Source of the DNA: Blautia liquoris
GTDB taxonomy: Bacteria > Bacillota > Clostridia > Lachnospirales > Lachnospiraceae
Direction of reading: 5' to 3'
DNA length: 64,000 nt
NCBI RefSeq assembly: GCF_015159595.1
Contig: NZ_CP063304.1
Span: forward strand, 3,348,001-3,412,000
Part shown: positions 7,991 to 16,491 of the stretch, piece after piece
Layout of the letters: each line of letters begins with the position of its first letter
Position numbering within the stretch: position 1 is the first letter of the stretch
Made by a program: the position numbers and the translations under genes
The notes under the pieces: generated by a model
The model's input: only the letters and a program-made list of their open reading frames with translations
The model's database searches: none
Told to the model about the DNA's origin: nothing

Positions 7991-8771
7991 CGGCTAACAC
8001 CTCCTTTGTAAATTCAGCGTATGCCTTAGACACTGTGCTGTTTGGCTCATAAGCATAAATGCTTTTGCCTTTGGAAGAAGTTTCAGCAGCTTTCACGGCA
8101 ATCGGGATTTGTGTTCGATACATTCTTATCTGATTACCGAAATTCGCCCTGAGTGCTTCTACCGTACTCTTTGCAAGGTTTGTTCGGCTATCCACCAAAG
8201 TAAGCAGCATACCGTCTATCTTAATATCCGGATTGATATACTTCTTTACTTTTGAAATGGTCTGCACAAGCTGTGTCATACCCTTTGCAGGCAAATACTG
8301 AGCCTGAACCGGAATGATAACACTGTCTGCCGCCGATAAAGCATTGAGAGTAACCATACCAAGTGAAGGCATACAGTCTATAATTACATAATCATATCTG
8401 TTCTTCACTTGACTCAGATAATTTTTAAGGGTAGTTTCTCTGCTCATTGCGTTCACAAGGTTAAATTCCATTGCTGAAAGCTCAAGGTTTGCCGGAACAA
8501 GGTCAACACCTTCTTCGTGGTGCAGGATACCAACCATAGGGTCTGTCATCGTTTCATTGATTACATCTGTGAGTTTCGTTGCAAGCGTGATACCCAAGCC
8601 GTCTGTATCCTGCCAACCAAGACAAGTCGTTAAATCTCCCTGCGGGTCTGCGTCTATGAGCAATACTTTCTTGCCCTGCATTGCAAGCCCGACTCCAAGA
8701 TTAACTGTTGTGGTGGTCTTTCCGACTCCGCCTTTCTGGTTACATACGGAAATCGTTTTGCAGTTTGACAC
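7947..8771 (-). CDS. parA: ParA/Soj-family partition ATPase of the ICE
   Basis: A deviant Walker A ATPase of 274 residues with KGGVGKTT at residues 13-20, the DADPQG motif near 41-46 and the DCMPSLG motif in the middle, all diagnostic of ParA. I prefer the GTG start at 8771 because GGAGG lies ten bases upstream and ParA proteins of this type begin close to (M)xNCKTIxxxNQKGG. A longer in-frame start at 8807 would give 286 residues. It acts with ParB encoded just downstream. It is the most upstream gene of the left-going ICE transcript. Confidence 0.92.
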   Translation of the reverse strand: MSNCKTISVCNQKGGVGKTTTTVNLGVGLAMQGKKVLLIDADPQGDLTTCLGWQDTDGLGITLATKLTDVINETMTDPMVGILHHEEGVDLVPANLELSAMEFNLVNAMSRETTLKNYLSQVKNRYDYVIIDCMPSLGMVTLNALSAADSVIIPVQAQYLPAKGMTQLVQTISKVKKYINPDIKIDGMLLTLVDSRTNLAKSTVEALRANFGNQIRMYRTQIPIAVKAAETSSKGKSIYAYEPNSTVSKAYAEFTKEVLADGRKKERLHSHEAR

Positions 8772-8800
8772 TTCTTTTTGCCCTCCTTTCTGAAAATTCA

Positions 8801-8856
8801 TAGCCACCGCATTATGGCTATGTACCTGACCGACTCATTTCCTAATCGGTCATAGC
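8801..8856. repeat. Nested inverted repeats in the parA leader
   Basis: TAGCCA/TGGCTA form one 6-bp stem (8801-8820). TGACCGA at 8827-8833 is perfectly complementary to TCGGTCA at 8846-8852, with flanking GCTA/TAGC extending the pairing. The two structures share bases and could be alternatives. The position immediately upstream of the parA ribosome site suggests an operator or leader RNA. Confidence 0.45.
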
Positions 8857-9229
8857 AATATTTGTTCTCAACACCCCTTGCCAAGCAAAATGCTTATGGG
8901 AAGTCACTAAGGAACAGACTGCTTATCTGTATCATAGGATTCTAACCTCTGCCGGGTACTCCGCCAGCTCCGTAGAGAAGTATCATTATCATTCTGACTG
9001 TCATCGCCATATTAGGAGCAACCTGATACTCATAACCGGAGTTCTCGCTATTCTGAAATACAGAAATCACGGCGTACCTGCTAAAGTGGCTATCATCAGA
9101 AATAAAGTCTTAGTGAATGACTTATTCAATTTTCAAGCGAAAAGGCTTCCGTTTTTGCTATCCGGAATGAACCCCTTCACTCATTTGGACAAAGGGGTAT
9201 GAAATGCACACCCAAAATCTCCGCTTTTC

Positions 9230-9253
9230 CAAAAATTTTTTAAAAAATTTTTG
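9230..9253. repeat. Perfect 24-bp AT palindrome
   Basis: C A5 T6 A6 T5 G reads identically on both strands. It sits between the parA control region and a terminator. It may melt easily, be an origin-type or protein-binding site, or form a cruciform. Confidence 0.5.
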
Positions 9254-9256
9254 AAA

Positions 9257-9294
9257 TAAAAAAAGCCGCCTGCTCCGGTTAAGAAACAGACGGC
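9257..9294 (-). terminator. Intrinsic terminator after the small coupled gene
   Basis: Minus-strand GCCGTCTG pairs with CAGGCGGC (arms 9287-9294 and 9265-9272, one G-T pair) and is followed by TTTTTTTATTTC. It ends the zinc-ribbon/small-protein transcript. Confidence 0.75.
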
Positions 9295-9304
9295 AAAACA
9301 CGTT

Positions 9305-9484
9305 CTAAATGTATTCAATTTTCAATTTCTTTTTCTTTGCTCCAAGCACTTTGCAGAGGACATCATCTACTGCGTCTGTGTATCGTCCCTGGGCTGCTAA
9401 ATTGTTCTTCAGTTCAATGAGCGATTGTATCACTCGGCTTCGTTCTTCTTCATTTAAGTATAGATGATAGGTTTTCTCTCTCAT
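9305..9484 (-). CDS. Small charged protein (59 aa) coupled to the zinc-ribbon gene
   Basis: The ATG at 9484 overlaps the stop of the upstream gene (ATGA), with GGAGGG seven bases upstream, so translation is probably coupled. The protein is MREKTYHLYLNEEERSRVIQ and continues with a helical body and a basic LGAKKKKLKIEYI end. The first part (a short strand then two helices) resembles ribbon-helix-helix-like small regulators, but I cannot confirm this. The tight pairing with the zinc-ribbon nuclease-like protein suggests an accessory or control factor. Confidence 0.72.
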   Translation of the reverse strand: MREKTYHLYLNEEERSRVIQSLIELKNNLAAQGRYTDAVDDVLCKVLGAKKKKLKIEYI

Positions 9485-10866
9485 TGGCTGTCCCTCCATC
9501 TTTCAAATGTATTTTTGATTATCTCCACATCTTCCTCGGTATCGGAAGAAATAAATATATGTACGCTCTGAAAAGCTTTCTTTAAATTATTGGCATAATC
9601 CAGTTCTGTGCCTTTCATCGGCAGCTTAATCAGCCTTATTCCTCTTTGCTTGCACATATATGCTTTCATTATTTCTAAATTCTCATCGGCACTTCCTGAC
9701 TCAATAGCCAACTTCTCTGAAGGTATGTATGTTTCAAGCGGAACTCCAAGCAATCGGTCAGAACCAAGTTCTGCTTTCAAGCCTTTCCTATTAGAATAAT
9801 AGCTGACAGCCAAAGCAGGAAACAAGGATAAATACTCCTGCTCACAAATTCGACAGCCTTTATTCAATATCGTTCTTTCATTTATCTTCATACTCCACGA
9901 ATGACCGTGCCTGCATTTCCACCACGCTCTCTTTGCTGAAGTTCGTGATATTTCTGTCGGCTTCAATTTATTCTGTTCATAATCCCATTCGCTAAGAAGC
10001 TGACTATCTGTTGTCGCCAAATCATTATATCCGGTAAGGACTTCTCTCTCCGCACAAACAGGGCATACCGTACCTTTCACACGGGCATTGATAACTGATT
10101 TCCACTCGTTACCGCATTTACTGCATCTCCACCAGACATTTTTCCTCGACTTTGCATTTACCTCATCAGGTTTCAATGGTAAGTTCTTCTCCGACCACTC
10201 CGAAGCAATTTCAGGGTGTGTTGTCTGCAAATCGTTAAACCCTTTCGAGAATATGTACCCACTGCAATACGGGCATTTACTGCCACTGGAACGGGTAGAA
10301 ATAAGGGTATTCCACTCTCTGCCGCAATCCTTACACGTCCACCAAGCCTTACGATTGGCAAAGACCGTAACCTGAGTTGGAAGTAACGGATAATTTCTGT
10401 CCGACCACTCGGCAGCTATATCCGGCAGAAGCGTTGCAAGGTCATTAAATCCTGCCAACACTTTATTATGAGAGCAATACGGGCAACCCGTTTTATTTAT
10501 TGTCCTGCTCTTAACGACAGCTTCCCACTCGTGACCTTTTTTACATCTCCATATCACTTTCTTATGAGAACCAATAGAAACCTCTGTCGGTTTTATCTTA
10601 TTCTTTTCCGACCACTGCTTTTCCAGTAGCGGCTCTAATGTTGCCAAATCGTTAATTCCTGCAATTACTCTTGCACCAGAGCATATCGGGCATTTCTCTC
10701 CATTAGAACGAGCCTTAACGCTTGCCTGCCATTCATGACCGCAAGCACTTCTCCACCATACTTTTTTATTTGAACCGAAAGTAATGTCATCAGGCGTAAG
10801 CGTTAAATTCTTTTCCGACCACTCCGAAACAAGCTCCGGGTGTACTTCAGCTAAACTGTTATTCAT
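9481..10866 (-). CDS. Five-zinc-ribbon (DUF4379-type) protein with nuclease-like C-terminus
   Basis: About 461 residues. Five tandem units of about 70 residues each carry a conserved core: EWSEKN, then (K/T)P.(E/D)(V/I), then a WW or IW pair, a C..GH(E/S)W or C..CG.EW pair, and CP.CS, ending F/YNDLAT. This matches the probable zinc-ribbon domain family PF14311 (DUF4379). The last about 110 residues (LGVPLETYIPSEKLAIESGS, then KQRGIRLIKL) look like the Vsr/PD-(D/E)XK nuclease fold seen at the end of such proteins, though the first acidic residue is not canonical. The start at 10866 is ATG with GAGG upstream; TTG at 10872 with GGAGG is an alternative. It may recognise and cut DNA; the role is unproven. 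Coupled to the 59-residue gene. Confidence 0.8.
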   Translation of the reverse strand: MNNSLAEVHPELVSEWSEKNLTLTPDDITFGSNKKVWWRSACGHEWQASVKARSNGEKCPICSGARVIAGINDLATLEPLLEKQWSEKNKIKPTEVSIGSHKKVIWRCKKGHEWEAVVKSRTINKTGCPYCSHNKVLAGFNDLATLLPDIAAEWSDRNYPLLPTQVTVFANRKAWWTCKDCGREWNTLISTRSSGSKCPYCSGYIFSKGFNDLQTTHPEIASEWSEKNLPLKPDEVNAKSRKNVWWRCSKCGNEWKSVINARVKGTVCPVCAEREVLTGYNDLATTDSQLLSEWDYEQNKLKPTEISRTSAKRAWWKCRHGHSWSMKINERTILNKGCRICEQEYLSLFPALAVSYYSNRKGLKAELGSDRLLGVPLETYIPSEKLAIESGSADENLEIMKAYMCKQRGIRLIKLPMKGTELDYANNLKKAFQSVHIFISSDTEEDVEIIKNTFERWRDSQ

Positions 10867-10946
10867 AGCCAAACCTCAACCTCCTTGTGCTTAGAGTATA
10901 TGAAGTTTTGGCTTTATCTTGTAGTTTGCGAATATCCGTATAAATA

Positions 10947-10989
10947 GAAAAAGCCCTTTGAGAAAGGGATTTCTCCTCTCTCAAAGGGC
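10947..10989 (-). terminator. Terminator of the arsenic-type operon
   Basis: An 11-bp perfect stem GCCCTTTGAGA/TCTCAAAGGGC (arms 10953-10963 and 10979-10989) is followed on the minus strand by TTTTTC. It lies 22 bp after arsC. Confidence 0.85.
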
Positions 10990-11011
10990 AAGTTGGCAAA
11001 CTGGAATCTGT

Positions 11012-11401
11012 CTATTTCATCCTATCTATCATATTCTTTATTTTCAGTTCTATCTGATTAATTACTTTGATGAAATCTTCGTCTGATTTTCCTGTCGGAT
11101 CATCCAATCCCCAGTTATCATCAAATGGTCTTCCAATGAACGGGCATCCAACATTACATCCCATAGAAATAGCAATATCTGGCTCTGGTATATCCGAAAT
11201 CAGCTTTGAATACTGTTCTTTCTCCATATCAATGCCATACATTTCTTTCATAATACGAACTGCATCCTGATTTATTTGTGGCTTCGTTTCCGTTCCAGCA
11301 GAATAACTTTCAAATACGTCGGATGCAAAATGCTTTCCCAATGCTTCTGCAACCTGACTTCTGCATGAATTATGGACACAAATGAACGCTACTTTCTTCA
11401 T
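11012..11401 (-). CDS. arsC: Arsenate reductase, low-molecular-weight phosphatase type
   Basis: A 129-residue cytoplasmic enzyme reducing arsenate to arsenite. The phosphatase P-loop CVHNSCRS has the CX5R form with nucleophile Cys8 and Arg14. Cys82 and Cys86 (GCNVGCPF) can form the relay disulfide passed to thioredoxin, and the WGLDDPTGKSDEDF segment is typical of the family. The Cys pair spacing is shorter than in the Staphylococcus enzyme but common in clostridial homologues as I recall them. It lies two bases after the thioredoxin-like gene, which could be its dedicated reductant. Confidence 0.93.
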   Translation of the reverse strand: MKKVAFICVHNSCRSQVAEALGKHFASDVFESYSAGTETKPQINQDAVRIMKEMYGIDMEKEQYSKLISDIPEPDIAISMGCNVGCPFIGRPFDDNWGLDDPTGKSDEDFIKVINQIELKIKNMIDRMK

Positions 11402-11403
11402 AC

Positions 11404-11769
11404 CTATCCCCTAACTTTCTTTAATGCTTTTATCACATCATCCTTACTTAATACTTTCCCCATTGAGACTACTTTATTATCAATAACCAGAGCAGGTGTA
11501 CTCATAACTCCCATTGCCGCAATCTGACCAAAATCTGTAACATGGTCAATCTCATCCGTCATGCCAAGCTCACTAAGCGCTTCCTTCACATTCTTCTCCA
11601 ATGCATTGCATTTATCACAACCGCCACCAAGAACTTTCACATTTGCTCCTGATGAAAGAGTTTCCTTTGCTGCCTCAACGCTTTCTTCATTGCAATTTCC
11701 ACCACAGCAACAACCTGATTGTTCCTTAACCATTTCCTTTTCGTCCTTTTTCTTTCCAAATAAGCTCAT
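11404..11769 (-). CDS. Small thioredoxin-like redox protein with CDKC site
   Basis: A 121-residue protein with a thioredoxin-fold region from about residue 43, active site CDKC (51-54) and MSTPALVIDNK carrying the cis-proline of the fold. This is the small redox-active disulfide protein family (TM0996/MTH895 type). The N-terminal 40 residues carry a Cys cluster CCCGGNC (20-26) that may bind metal. It sits between the permease and arsC, suggesting it recycles ArsC or handles thiol-bound metalloid; the second idea is inference. Confidence 0.88.
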   Translation of the reverse strand: MSLFGKKKDEKEMVKEQSGCCCGGNCNEESVEAAKETLSSGANVKVLGGGCDKCNALEKNVKEALSELGMTDEIDHVTDFGQIAAMGVMSTPALVIDNKVVSMGKVLSKDDVIKALKKVRG

Positions 11770-11795
11770 AATTTCAATCTCCTTTTTTCTTTTTT

Positions 11796-12806
11796 CTAAA
11801 CCAGTAGATACTGAATTGCATTAAAGAAATATCCAACAATAATTATTCCAACTGCACATATTACAATAAAAATTCCTAGTAACTTCGGTTTCACTGCCTT
11901 TCTAAGCATAATCATTGACGGTAACGAAAGTGTAGTCACACCCATCATAAAACTTAAGATTGTTCCAAGCTGTGCCCCTTTTGCAAGTAATGCTTCTGCT
12001 ACTGGTATCGTACCAAAAATATCTGCATACATAGGAATGCCGACCAACGTTGCCAGAATTACACCAAATGGATTATCACTGCCAAGAATCTTTTCTACCC
12101 AGCTCTCTGGAATCCAATTGTGAATAACAGCTCCTATTCCGACACCAATCAAAATATATGGAAATACTTTCTTAAAGGTGTCTATAACCTGTTGTTTTGC
12201 AAAAGAAAGTCTTTCTTTTTGCGTTGGTTCATCCATATCAATATCGACCGCATTCGCTTTTCGAATAAACGCTTCCACTTCATTCTCCAAATGAAGCTTT
12301 TCAATAATTGTTCCACCTATTACCGCAATAACAAGCCCTACAATCACATATATGATAGCAACTTTTGATCCAAAGATACTCATCAGCAAAACCAGACTTC
12401 CTAAATCTACCATTGGAGAAGAAATCAGAAAGGAAAATGTCACACCTAATGGAAGTCCTGCACTGGTAAATCCAATAAACAGTGGAATGGACGAGCAAGA
12501 ACAGAATGGTGTCACCGTACCAAGTAATGCTGCAATACAGTTTGCCCAGATTCCATGAAAACGCCCCATAATCTTCTTACTTCGTTCTGGTGGAAAGTAG
12601 CTTTGAATATAGGAAATCATAAAAATCAGGATACAAAGCAATATCGTTATCTTCAAAACATCATATAGGAAAAACTGTACACTTCCACCCATTCTACTTG
12701 AAGTATCCAAGCCAATTTTCTCAAGAAGATTTCCAATTAATGTACTCATCCATTTCATTCCCAAAATCTGATTTTGAATAAACTCCCAAATCATTATTGA
12801 CAGCAC
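11796..12806 (-). CDS. Permease of the ArsP/UPF0718 (DUF318) family
   Basis: A 336-residue membrane protein with about eight to ten helices. The signature TPFCSCSSIPLFIG in the first third and a repeat-like GIPMYADIFGTIPVAEAL in the second half define the SO_0444/ArsP-like permease family, some members of which export arsenicals or other metal species. A soluble acidic loop lies at about residues 180-205. It partners with ArsR, the thioredoxin-like protein and ArsC in one operon. Inorganic arsenite export is the simplest reading because no Acr3 or ArsB is present in the window, but the substrate is not proven. Confidence 0.85.
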   Translation of the reverse strand: MLSIMIWEFIQNQILGMKWMSTLIGNLLEKIGLDTSSRMGGSVQFFLYDVLKITILLCILIFMISYIQSYFPPERSKKIMGRFHGIWANCIAALLGTVTPFCSCSSIPLFIGFTSAGLPLGVTFSFLISSPMVDLGSLVLLMSIFGSKVAIIYVIVGLVIAVIGGTIIEKLHLENEVEAFIRKANAVDIDMDEPTQKERLSFAKQQVIDTFKKVFPYILIGVGIGAVIHNWIPESWVEKILGSDNPFGVILATLVGIPMYADIFGTIPVAEALLAKGAQLGTILSFMMGVTTLSLPSMIMLRKAVKPKLLGIFIVICAVGIIIVGYFFNAIQYLLV

Positions 12807-13090
12807 CCTCTTTCCTCTTTACAGCAGGATAATCCTTCAATAAAAGTTTTAAAGGCATTCAAGGTCTCACAATTCAATGAATAATGATGCCATCTACCTT
12901 CTTTCCAATCATTCACCAGCCCACATTCATTTAAGATTTTCATATGATGAGAAAGTGTAGGCTGTGTAATCTCAAAAGCCTCCAATAGTTTACAACCACA
13001 TTTTTCTCCGTCGGAGAGCATTTGGATAATCTGCAATCTATTACTATCTCCCAATGCTTTACAAATAAGTGCTACATCTATTGTATTCAT
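12794..13090 (-). CDS. arsR: ArsR/SmtB-family metalloid-sensing repressor
   Basis: A 98-residue winged-helix repressor. Residues about 40-75 hold the recognition helix (QPTLSHHMKIL) and wing (GRWHHYSLN). Cys31 and Cys33 (KCGCK) match the metalloid-binding CxC of alpha3-type ArsR proteins, and more Cys pairs lie at the C-terminus (CCKEERGCC). It overlaps the permease start by 13 bp and is first in the operon. Two palindromes over its own promoter indicate autorepression. Confidence 0.93.
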   Translation of the reverse strand: MNTIDVALICKALGDSNRLQIIQMLSDGEKCGCKLLEAFEITQPTLSHHMKILNECGLVNDWKEGRWHHYSLNCETLNAFKTFIEGLSCCKEERGCCQ

Positions 13091-13104
13091 ATTGTCCTCC
13101 TTTA

Positions 13105-13158
13105 CATAGATAATTGTCTATGTTTCTATTATGCATTATGCATAGATGATTGTCAATG
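13105..13158 (-). promoter_or_regulatory. arsR promoter with two operator palindromes
   Basis: TTGACA (complement of 13151-13156), a 17-base spacer and CATAAT (complement of 13128-13133) form a promoter reading left. CATAGA-N6-TCTATG at 13105-13122 and CATAGATGATTGTCAATG at 13141-13158 share the core ATAGAT-ATTGTC-AT and flank it, one over the -35 and one downstream of the -10. This is the expected layout for ArsR repression released by metalloid. Confidence 0.78.
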
Positions 13159-13344
13159 TTTATTTTTATGGTTTACAAAATTCCCATCACCCTTTATTAG
13201 AAGTGTATGCTCATGATTTCAGGAACAACAAGAGCCAAAAGAAAACACCTGCCGCTTCTGACAGATGTTCCACTATAAACTATCTATTTTTCATCAAGAC
13301 AAACACCGAGTTTCTCAATTCTAATTCTCCAAACTGGGAGTTGT

Positions 13345-13665
13345 TTATTTCTTCTTTTTCGGTTTTGGGGCTGGCAGTTCATCATACATTGCATGAAACA
13401 AGCCTGTCAAAAATTCCTTATTATCAACTTCATCTACCAACAACATCTCTTTTGCTCCCTCATAGGGTAATTCATACGGAGCTGTCGGCATATAACTAAT
13501 TGCTGATTTTACTGGTTTAACAAGTAATCTATCATCATAGATACCGCCTACAATCTTGCCACGATAATAAATAATAAATTCTCCCATCATAGCTCGATAA
13601 GTAATTTCTTCTAACTCAGATAGCTGCCCTAAAATAAACTCTAAGTATTCCTTGCTTGATGCCAT
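13345..13665 (-). CDS. TfoX/Sxy N-terminal-domain protein
   Basis: A 106-residue protein matching the TfoX N-terminal domain: MMGEFIIYYRGKIVGGIYDDRLLVKP and the end LPAPKPKKKK are typical. Full Sxy/TfoX proteins of Gram-negatives have a second domain that is absent here, as is usual in Firmicutes. The function in Firmicutes is unknown; do not infer competence. It is monocistronic, between the arsenic operon and the lysS end. A 254-bp gap on its left side (13091-13344) holds the arsR promoter and no other gene. Confidence 0.85.
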   Translation of the reverse strand: MASSKEYLEFILGQLSELEEITYRAMMGEFIIYYRGKIVGGIYDDRLLVKPVKSAISYMPTAPYELPYEGAKEMLLVDEVDNKEFLTGLFHAMYDELPAPKPKKKK

Positions 13666-13705
13666 ATTTCCACCTCAAATTCCGATTTGTATTTCTGTTT
13701 GTTTT

Positions 13706-13736
13706 AAAAATGGGCAACTCCGATTGGAATTGCCCA
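13706..13736 (-). terminator. Terminator upstream of TfoX, probably for greA-lysS
   Basis: TGGGCAA(T)TCC and GGA(G)TTGCCCA form an 11-bp stem with one mismatch and an AATC loop. TTTTTAAAA follows on the minus strand. It lies 150 bases past lysS. Confidence 0.7.
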
Positions 13737-13790
13737 CTCATTGCACTAATTATGCGATTTTTTCTTGCTTGCACCGATTTCTGCATCAAA

Positions 13791-13883
13791 TGATGTAAGT
13801 TTGATGTAAATCGCTGTTTTTTTAGTTTTTTATCAAATGAAGTACGTCCCGTCTATTCGGTAAAACGGTACATCTTTACATCA
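13791..13883. repeat. TGATGTAA short repeats beside the lysS 3' end (possible element end)
   Basis: TGATGTAA occurs at 13791-13798 and 13802-13809 in direct order, and inverted (TTACATCA) at 13876-13883, two bases from the lysS stop. Short direct repeats 11 bp apart near a housekeeping gene end resemble integrase arm sites. The rest of 13737-13885 has no gene. Confidence 0.35.
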
Positions 13884-13885
13884 TC

Positions 13886-15829
13886 TTAATAAAGCTTTGC
13901 ACCTGCCGGAATGTGGTCATCAACCATCAGAAGATGAAGCTTTTCTTCGCCTTCTTCTTCATGAATAGCACTGAGGAGCATACCGCAAGAGTCAATGCCC
14001 ATCATAGCTCTCGGCGGAAGATTTGTGATAGCAATAAGAGTCTTTCCAACCAGTTCTTCCGGCTCATAAAAGCTATGAATACCGCTTAAAATGGTTCTGT
14101 CTGTGCCTGTTCCGTCATCAAGAGTGAACTGTAAAAGCTTCTTCGACTTCTTAACAGCCTCGCAAGCCTTAACCTTTACTGCACGGAAATCTGACTTGCT
14201 GAATGTATCAAAATCAACAAATTCCTCAAATAAAGGCTCTACCTTTACCTTAGAAAAATCAATCTTTTCAGACTCAGTTTTTACATTTTTTTCAGGTGCT
14301 TCAGAAGCTGTATTATTTACATCATTTTTCTTATTTACACCATCTAAGGACTTCATTGTTGGGAAGAGCAGCACATCTCTGATTGCTGCAGAATCGGTAA
14401 GAAGCATGACCATTCTGTCAATTCCGAAACCGATTCCCCCTGTCGGCGGCATTCCAATCTCAAGAGCATTCATGAAGTCCTCATCGGTTGTATTGGCCTC
14501 TTCGTCACCCTGAGCGAGAAGTTCTTCCTGTGCTTTAAAACGCTCTCTCTGATCGATAGGATCATTTAACTCTGAATATGCGTTGGCCATCTCCCAGCCG
14601 TTCATGAAGAACTCAAATCGTTCTACATATTCCGGGTTATCCGGTTTCTTCTTGGTGAGAGGAGAAATCTCAATCGGGTGATCCATGACAAATGTTGGCT
14701 GAATCAGATGTTCTTCCACATATGTCTCGAAGAACAGATTTAAGATATCACCTTTCTTATGACGCTCCTCGAACACAACTTCATGCTCTTTAGCTGCATT
14801 TCTTGCTTCTTCCAGTGTATGAATCTGTTCAAAATCTACACCGGAATATTTCTTAACAGCATCTACCATCGTGATTCTCTCGAATGGCTTTCCGAGATCC
14901 ATCTCAATGCCCCTGTAAGTGATGGTTGTTGTCCCAAGTACTTCCTGTGCAATATGGCGATAGAGATTTTCTGTCAGATCCATCATGCCATGATAATCGG
15001 TAAATGCCTGATAGAGTTCCATCATCGTAAATTCCGGATTGTGTCTCGTATCCAGGCCTTCATTGCGAAATACGCGGCCAATCTCATAGACGCGTTCCAT
15101 ACCGCCGACGATCAGTCTCTTCAGATATAATTCGATCGAAATTCGAAGCTTGACATCCTCATCCAAAGCATTGTAATGGGTCTCAAACGGCCTTGCAGCC
15201 GCTCCGCCGGCATTTGCTACGAGCATCGGTGTCTCTACTTCCATAAAACCCTGCCCATCCAGATAATGGCGGATTGAACTTATGATCTTCGAACGCTTGA
15301 TAAAGGTTTCCTTCACTTCCGGATTCATAATCAGATCCACATATCTCTGACGATAGCGAAGATCCGTATTCGTCAGACCGTGGAACTTCTCCGGCAGAAC
15401 CTGGAGACTCTTCGTCAGCAATGTTATACTTGTCAGGTGAATCGAAATTTCACCTGTTTTAGTTTTGAATACAGTTCCGGCTGCACCAACAATATCCCCG
15501 ATATCCATCTTCTTAAAATCTTTATAAGAATCGACTCCGATAATATCTCTTGCCACATAGCACTGAATAGAACCTTTGAGATCCTGGACATTACAAAAAG
15601 AGGCTTTTCCCATCACTCTTTTAGACATAATACGTCCGGCAATTAAAACCTCTTTACCCTCCAGCTCCTCATACTGATCTTTGATCTCCTGGCTGTGGTG
15701 ACTCGCATCAAAACTTGTGATTTTATATGGATCTTTCCCGTCATCTCGTAGTTGTTGTAACTTTTCACGACGGACCTTTAATAACTGGTTGATATCTTGT
15801 TCCTGCGGCTGGTTCTGACCTTTTGCCAA
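13886..15829 (-). CDS. lysS: Lysyl-tRNA synthetase with fused C-terminal tRNA-binding domain
   Basis: A class II synthetase of 647 residues that charges tRNA-Lys. It has an N-terminal OB-fold anticodon domain (about 50-160), a class II core with [20 protein letters not shown], and the motif 3 region [12 protein letters not shown] near 490-500. It is about 150 residues longer than the usual LysS. A linker and a C-terminal EMAPII/CsaA-like tRNA-binding domain (about 530-647; [20 protein letters not shown], then LPPRAMMGI) account for the extra length. The start is the TTG at 15829: AAGGAG is eight bases upstream, whereas the GTG at 15838 is too close. It is cotranscribed with greA. Confidence 0.95.
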   Translation of the reverse strand: MAKGQNQPQEQDINQLLKVRREKLQQLRDDGKDPYKITSFDASHHSQEIKDQYEELEGKEVLIAGRIMSKRVMGKASFCNVQDLKGSIQCYVARDIIGVDSYKDFKKMDIGDIVGAAGTVFKTKTGEISIHLTSITLLTKSLQVLPEKFHGLTNTDLRYRQRYVDLIMNPEVKETFIKRSKIISSIRHYLDGQGFMEVETPMLVANAGGAAARPFETHYNALDEDVKLRISIELYLKRLIVGGMERVYEIGRVFRNEGLDTRHNPEFTMMELYQAFTDYHGMMDLTENLYRHIAQEVLGTTTITYRGIEMDLGKPFERITMVDAVKKYSGVDFEQIHTLEEARNAAKEHEVVFEERHKKGDILNLFFETYVEEHLIQPTFVMDHPIEISPLTKKKPDNPEYVERFEFFMNGWEMANAYSELNDPIDQRERFKAQEELLAQGDEEANTTDEDFMNALEIGMPPTGGIGFGIDRMVMLLTDSAAIRDVLLFPTMKSLDGVNKKNDVNNTASEAPEKNVKTESEKIDFSKVKVEPLFEEFVDFDTFSKSDFRAVKVKACEAVKKSKKLLQFTLDDGTGTDRTILSGIHSFYEPEELVGKTLIAITNLPPRAMMGIDSCGMLLSAIHEEEGEEKLHLLMVDDHIPAGAKLY

Positions 15830-15869
15830 TGTTTTCACTCCTTTATCTATATCAGCGTTTGCTTGTTAC

Positions 15870-16349
15870 TTAAGCAGTTTTCTCAATTGAAAGTACTTTA
15901 TACTTCATTATTCCGACCGGCGACTCGACATCTACGACATCTCCAACCTTAGCACCCATAAGAGCTTTCCCTACCGGAGACTCATTCGAAATCTTGTTCT
16001 GCAGACTATTTGCTTCCGTCGATCCCACGATATTGAATAACATATCCTCATCATATTCCAGATCTTTGACCCCCACTGTACAGCCAACATTGATCTTATC
16101 GGAACTGATCTCGTCATCCATCACAACTTCTGCATTTTTTAATATTTTCTCTATCTCTTCAATCCGAGCTTCTATATCACGCTGCTCATCTTTTGCAGCA
16201 TCGTATTCGGCATTCTCAGATAAATCACCTTGTTCTCTGGCTTCTTTTATCTTTCCGGCAATTTCTTTTCGTTTATTAACTTTCAAATCATGAAGTTCAT
16301 CTTCAAGTTTTTTTAAGCCCATTCGGGTTAGTATATTCTTTTTTTCCAT
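15870..16349 (-). CDS. greA: Transcription elongation factor GreA
   Basis: A 159-residue protein with the N-terminal coiled coil (LKKLEDELHDLK, and SENAEYDAAKDEQ at the tip with acidic residues) and the C-terminal FKBP-like domain ending SPVGKALMGAKVGDVVDVESP. It stimulates RNA cleavage by backtracked RNA polymerase. It is first in the greA-lysS transcript; its leader contains a copy of the dispersed palindromic repeat. Confidence 0.97.
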   Translation of the reverse strand: MEKKNILTRMGLKKLEDELHDLKVNKRKEIAGKIKEAREQGDLSENAEYDAAKDEQRDIEARIEEIEKILKNAEVVMDDEISSDKINVGCTVGVKDLEYDEDMLFNIVGSTEANSLQNKISNESPVGKALMGAKVGDVVDVESPVGIMKYKVLSIEKTA

Positions 16350-16388
16350 TTACTTAATGCTCCCTTTCCCACAAGAAGTTAAATCATC

Positions 16389-16461
16389 TGATGATACAAA
16401 GGTCAAAAGATTATGCTTCTTCATGCTCGCATGAAAAAGCATAACTTCGGGTGTATCATCT
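16389..16461. repeat. Dispersed palindromic repeat, minimal copy (locus A)
   Basis: Outer TGATGATAC/GTATCATC ends enclose a core of two 16-base arms, TTATGCTTcTTCATGC and GCATGAAAAAGCATAA (16411-16444, one mismatch). It lies in the greA 5' leader. Confidence 0.75.
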
Positions 16462-16491
16462 GGGTATATACACCCAGAGTTCAATTACCGT

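Larger units (their letters stand above)
8772..9254. other. Gene-free control region upstream of parA
   Basis: About 480 bases without a supported gene. It contains two stacked inverted repeats near parA (listed separately), a small AAGCA/TGCTT stem near 8885-8897, and a 24-bp AT-only palindrome flanked by C and G at its end. No sequence I can identify as oriT or a known RNA is present, and no clear -35/-10 pair could be assigned. It probably carries the parAB promoter and possibly a partition or replication site. Confidence 0.45.
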
